Shown piece after piece: positions 61,237 through 64,000 of a stretch of DNA of 64,000 bases. The notes below the pieces were generated by a model. That model was not told the DNA's origin and searched no databases. It was given only the letters and a program-made list of their open reading frames with translations. The translations under genes and the position numbers were made by a program. The stretch's first letter is position 1. Each line of letters starts with the position of its first letter. This stretch comes from Lachnospiraceae bacterium (GTDB lineage: Bacteria; Bacillota; Clostridia; Lachnospirales; Lachnospiraceae), in assembly GCA_014804655.1 (NCBI GenBank), contig JAAUZK010000032.1, positions 124,001-188,000 of the forward strand. The letters are read 5' to 3'.

Positions 61237-61460
61237 AAACTCGTCCCTCCGTATGGTAGTTTGTTCAACATCATTATCTTAGCATATCCATCACTGTAAA
61301 TCTACTTGGCAGTGTATATATTTCTTTTTATAGTGTTTCAGTGTTGGAGCAAACGTTATTCCACTGGCTAAAAAACATTGTTCGTTCGGATTTTGTATGA
61401 TACTATCAAAAAAAGAGGTATTGTGAACAAATAGATGAATTGACCGGAATAGGAGAAGTT

Positions 61461-62018
61461 ATGAGAGTATTATTGACATCAGCGGGTTTAGAAACAGAAG
61501 AGATTCAAAAGTATTTTGTGGACATGACAGGCAAAGATATGTCTTTGGTTAAGGCATTATTTATTCCTACGGCGGCAATAAATGCAGGAGCAATTGCGGT
61601 GCTGCCGAAATGTATGAATGATTTATTAAAATGCGGTATTCAAGATAAGAATATTAAAGTGCATGATTTACACATCGGAATGGAGACAGAAGAACTGCAG
61701 CAATATGATGTGGTATATTTGTGTGGCGGAGATACAAGTTATTTGCTTGAAAGAGTGAATGCAACCGGATTTAATAAGACCCTGATGGAGTATATTCAGG
61801 CGGATGGTCTGGTAATTGGTGTAAGCGCGGGAAGTCTTATTTTTTGTAATAATTTATCCGGTAATCTGGGTCTGATAGACACAAACTTAGCTGTCCATTG
61901 CGCAGAAGGCGACAGGCTAGGGAAAGTTGCATATCCTGTAAAGGATAGTATACGGCTTACCGATACCAGTGCGCTTGCGGTACGGGCTTTTCCGGATGGG
62001 TTAGAGATAATCGGATAG
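61461..62018 (+). CDS. Peptidase E-like (S51) protein
   Basis: A 185-residue member of the peptidase S51/type 1 glutamine-amidotransferase-like family. YLCGGDTSYLLERV and VIGVSAGSLIFCNN give the GGD motif and the nucleophile-elbow serine. Alpha-aspartyl dipeptidases and cyanophycinases belong here. The final segment DTSALAVRAFPDGLEIIG is short compared with full-length enzymes. ATG 61461 follows ATAGGAGAAG; the track adds seven codons. It is divergent from the methyltransferase; the 224-base gap shows no certain site. Confidence 0.85.
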   Translation: MRVLLTSAGLETEEIQKYFVDMTGKDMSLVKALFIPTAAINAGAIAVLPKCMNDLLKCGIQDKNIKVHDLHIGMETEELQQYDVVYLCGGDTSYLLERVNATGFNKTLMEYIQADGLVIGVSAGSLIFCNNLSGNLGLIDTNLAVHCAEGDRLGKVAYPVKDSIRLTDTSALAVRAFPDGLEIIG

Positions 62019-62168
62019 GTTGTTAACGGGAAGGTTTATATGTACACAGGTTTGTACGGGTGTTCGGATGGATGAAAACTGCAACGGGTTTTAGAGTGTC
62101 GAATACTTTGTCTTTGAGGGAAGAGGTGTTTTTGACTTTAAAGAATATTCAGTAGAAGGAGGAGGATT

Positions 62169-64000
62169 ATGGGTAACAAATTGTACGACTATGAGAAGCG
62201 GCATCTTTTAAAAATGTGCGCCTATGCGCCGGAATGTATGGTACTGCTTAAGAAAAACGGGGATTTTCCACTGCGGGAGCCGGGCAGTATTGCCATTTAC
62301 GGCAGCGGTGCAAGGAATACCATCAAAGGCGGAACCGGTTCCGGCGATGTAAATTCCCGATTTTACATTACCGTGGAGCGGGGTCTGGAGAAAGCAGGAT
62401 TTACAATTACTTCCAAGGCGTGGCTGGACGGATATGACGCTGTCCGGAAGAAAGCACATGAACAGTTCGTGGAAGATATTAAGCGGCAGGCGAGAGAGCA
62501 GCATAAAATAGCTGTCATGATGGGTATGGGCGCTGTGATGCCGGAGCCGGACTATACGCTGCCGTTAGATGGTTCAGGCGACACCGCGCTGTACGTTCTG
62601 GCACGTGTTTCCGGAGAGGGCAATGACCGTAAACCGGAAGCCGGGGACATCAAACTCAGCAAAACGGAAATCCGGGATATTCTGGAGGCAAACAAGAAAT
62701 ACAAACATTTTATGCTCGTATTGAATGTAGGCGGCGTGGTTGATTTAAGCCCTGTGGCGGAAGTGGATAATATTCTGGTTCTCTCGCAGTTGGGAGCAGT
62801 GACCGGACGGGCGTTGGCTGATGTGCTGTTAGGGAAAAGCACACCTTCCGGCAAGCTGACCACAACGTGGAGCACATGGGAAAGTTATGCGTCCGTCGGT
62901 GATTTTGGCGAGATGGATGATACCTGTTATCGGGAAGGCGTCTATGTTGGTTACCGTTATTTTGACAGTGCGGATATTCAGGTATTGTATCCGTTTGGGT
63001 TTGGCCTGACTTATACGGACTTTGCATTTGGCAAAGCAGAAACCGCACTGGCGGGAACTTCCCTGACAGTTACCGTTCCGGTGACAAATACAGGCTCATT
63101 GCCCGGCAAAGAGGTCGTACAAGTCTATGTGTCCGTTCCTTGGGGCAAATTGGATCAGCCTTATCAGACGCTGGCAGGCTTTGCGAAAACCAAAGAACTG
63201 GCACCCGGCGAGACGCAGACGGTGACGGTTTCCTTCCGTCTGGAAAGCCTTGCCGGTTATGATACCGAAGCGGCGGCTTATGTTCTGGAGGCAGGGAAGT
63301 ATATTGTACGTGTGGGCAACAGCAGTCGGAACACTGTTCCCGCCGCAGTGGTTGAACTGAAAGAAACTGTGAGTGTACGTCAGGTAACGAACGTGGGAGG
63401 AAATCCCGGCTTTACCGACTGGAAGCCGGAAACATTAAAGACCGAGGAACTGCCTGCCGGTCTGCCGATACTGGAAGCGGATACCCGCGCATTGAAAACG
63501 CTGTCCTGGCCGGAGCGGAAACAGCCTTCTGACAGGGCGAAACAGATCGTGGCAGGATTGAGGGATGACCAGTTGGTTTATCTGTGCATCGGTAACTTCA
63601 AAGACGGAGCGGGGATTGCCAGCATCATCGGCAATGCGTCGCAGAGCGTAGCCGGAGCAGCAGGGGAGACAAGCACCCGCGTACCGGGTATACCGTCGTT
63701 AGTAATGGCTGACGGTCCTGCAGGACTGCGCCTTTCGAAGCAATACACGAAAGATGAGAAGGGGGTACACTCCGTTGGAAGCACGCTGCCTGCCGGAATG
63801 GAGGATTTCTTTGGACCGGTGCAGAAGTCCCTGATGGGGATGTTGCAGAAGAAACCCAAGGGAAAGATTCTTACCCAATACTGTACGGCGATTCCTATCG
63901 GAACTGCACTTGCCCAGAGCTGGAATATGGAGCTATGTGAAGGATGCGGCGCTGTAGTGGGTGAAGAGATGGAATATTTCGGCATTCATCTGTGGCTGGC
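62169..64000 (+). CDS. GH3 beta-glucosidase with inverted domain order (3' cut by window end)
   Basis: The track misses this gene because it runs off the window. Starting at ATG 62169, after GGAGGAGGA, 610 codons are open. The first ~230 residues are the GH3 C-terminal domain with the acid/base loop RVSGEGNDR. A fibronectin-like domain follows, running from about PFGFGLTYTDF through VTNTGSLPGKEVVQVYVS to SSRNTVP. The GH3 N-terminal barrel then begins (RVPGIPSLVMADGPAGLRL near residue 515). This is the reverse of the usual GH3 order, seen in some rumen and gut bacteria. It probably hydrolyses beta-glucosides in the cytoplasm, as there is no signal peptide. The nucleophile motif lies beyond the window. 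Confidence 0.92.
   Translation, partial: MGNKLYDYEKRHLLKMCAYAPECMVLLKKNGDFPLREPGSIAIYGSGARNTIKGGTGSGDVNSRFYITVERGLEKAGFTITSKAWLDGYDAVRKKAHEQFVEDIKRQAREQHKIAVMMGMGAVMPEPDYTLPLDGSGDTALYVLARVSGEGNDRKPEAGDIKLSKTEIRDILEANKKYKHFMLVLNVGGVVDLSPVAEVDNILVLSQLGAVTGRALADVLLGKSTPSGKLTTTWSTWESYASVGDFGEMDDTCYREGVYVGYRYFDSADIQVLYPFGFGLTYTDFAFGKAETALAGTSLTVTVPVTNTGSLPGKEVVQVYVSVPWGKLDQPYQTLAGFAKTKELAPGETQTVTVSFRLESLAGYDTEAAAYVLEAGKYIVRVGNSSRNTVPAAVVELKETVSVRQVTNVGGNPGFTDWKPETLKTEELPAGLPILEADTRALKTLSWPERKQPSDRAKQIVAGLRDDQLVYLCIGNFKDGAGIASIIGNASQSVAGAAGETSTRVPGIPSLVMADGPAGLRLSKQYTKDEKGVHSVGSTLPAGMEDFFGPVQKSLMGMLQKKPKGKILTQYCTAIPIGTALAQSWNMELCEGCGAVVGEEMEYFGIHLWL

Noticed and set aside
60601-61460. Purine riboswitch before xpt or the methyltransferase gene
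   Set aside because: I looked on the minus strand for the three-way-junction core and its loop-loop sequences and found none; the xpt gap is only 36 bases.

Overview
The window looks like a chromosomal segment of a Gram-positive anaerobic clostridium, most likely Lachnospiraceae. This is inferred from strong AGGAGG-type ribosome sites, moderate GC, the C5 tetrapyrrole route with a fused cobA-hemD, Rpn-family nucleases, a DUF5692-type membrane protein, GntR/ABC cassettes and many small stand-alone acetyltransferase, VOC and AraC/GyrI genes. I see no rRNA, tRNA, CRISPR array or intact transposase-type insertion sequence.

Region 1 (0-25 kb) carries the genes from glutamyl-tRNA to uroporphyrinogen III and precorrin-2 in the order hemA, sirC, hemC, cobA-hemD, hemB, hemL, all on the plus strand. 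Unrelated genes are inserted between most of them: VOC protein, chemotaxis receptor, decayed GntR fusion, HD-GYP protein, frameshifted CPBP protease, two AraC/GyrI regulators, MGMT-family protein, APH-like kinase, RelE/Xre toxin-antitoxin pair, transglutaminase-like protein, Rpn nuclease and a DUF4143 ATPase. Only hemB-hemL are still tightly coupled. No heme-specific late genes are present, so the products are probably siroheme and/or corrinoids.

Region 2 (25-35 kb) holds export and envelope functions: a GntR-ABC-permease cassette with an operator on its promoter, a TetR-controlled pair of ABC exporter half-transporters with matching TetR palindromes at both promoters, and a TPM-domain protein with a zinc-ribbon membrane protein.

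Region 3 (35-41 kb) is a PTS operon: DeoR regulator, fused mannitol-type IICBA, sorbose-1-phosphate-reductase-like dehydrogenase, 1-phosphofructokinase and an HPr that has His15 but Lys at position 46. With no mtlD in the operon, this suggests a hexitol route through fructose 1-phosphate. Region 4 (41-48 kb) has an Eis-like acetyltransferase, DegV, YfhO, a small Xre regulator next to three 25-bp phased repeats, and nicotinate phosphoribosyltransferase.

Region 5 (48-53 kb) is the most unusual block: hypB, a 927-residue iron-sulfur/FAD/NAD(P) oxidoreductase, hypA and a Trp-rich DUF5692-like membrane protein, behind a structured repeat-containing leader and without any hydrogenase subunit. Region 6 (53-64 kb) has a second Rpn nuclease, a cytidine-deaminase-like gene, a two-component system, a minus-strand purine salvage operon (methyltransferase, xpt, pbuX, 5'-3' exonuclease), a peptidase E-like gene and the first 610 codons of a GH3 beta-glucosidase whose domains run in inverted order; that gene is cut by the window end.
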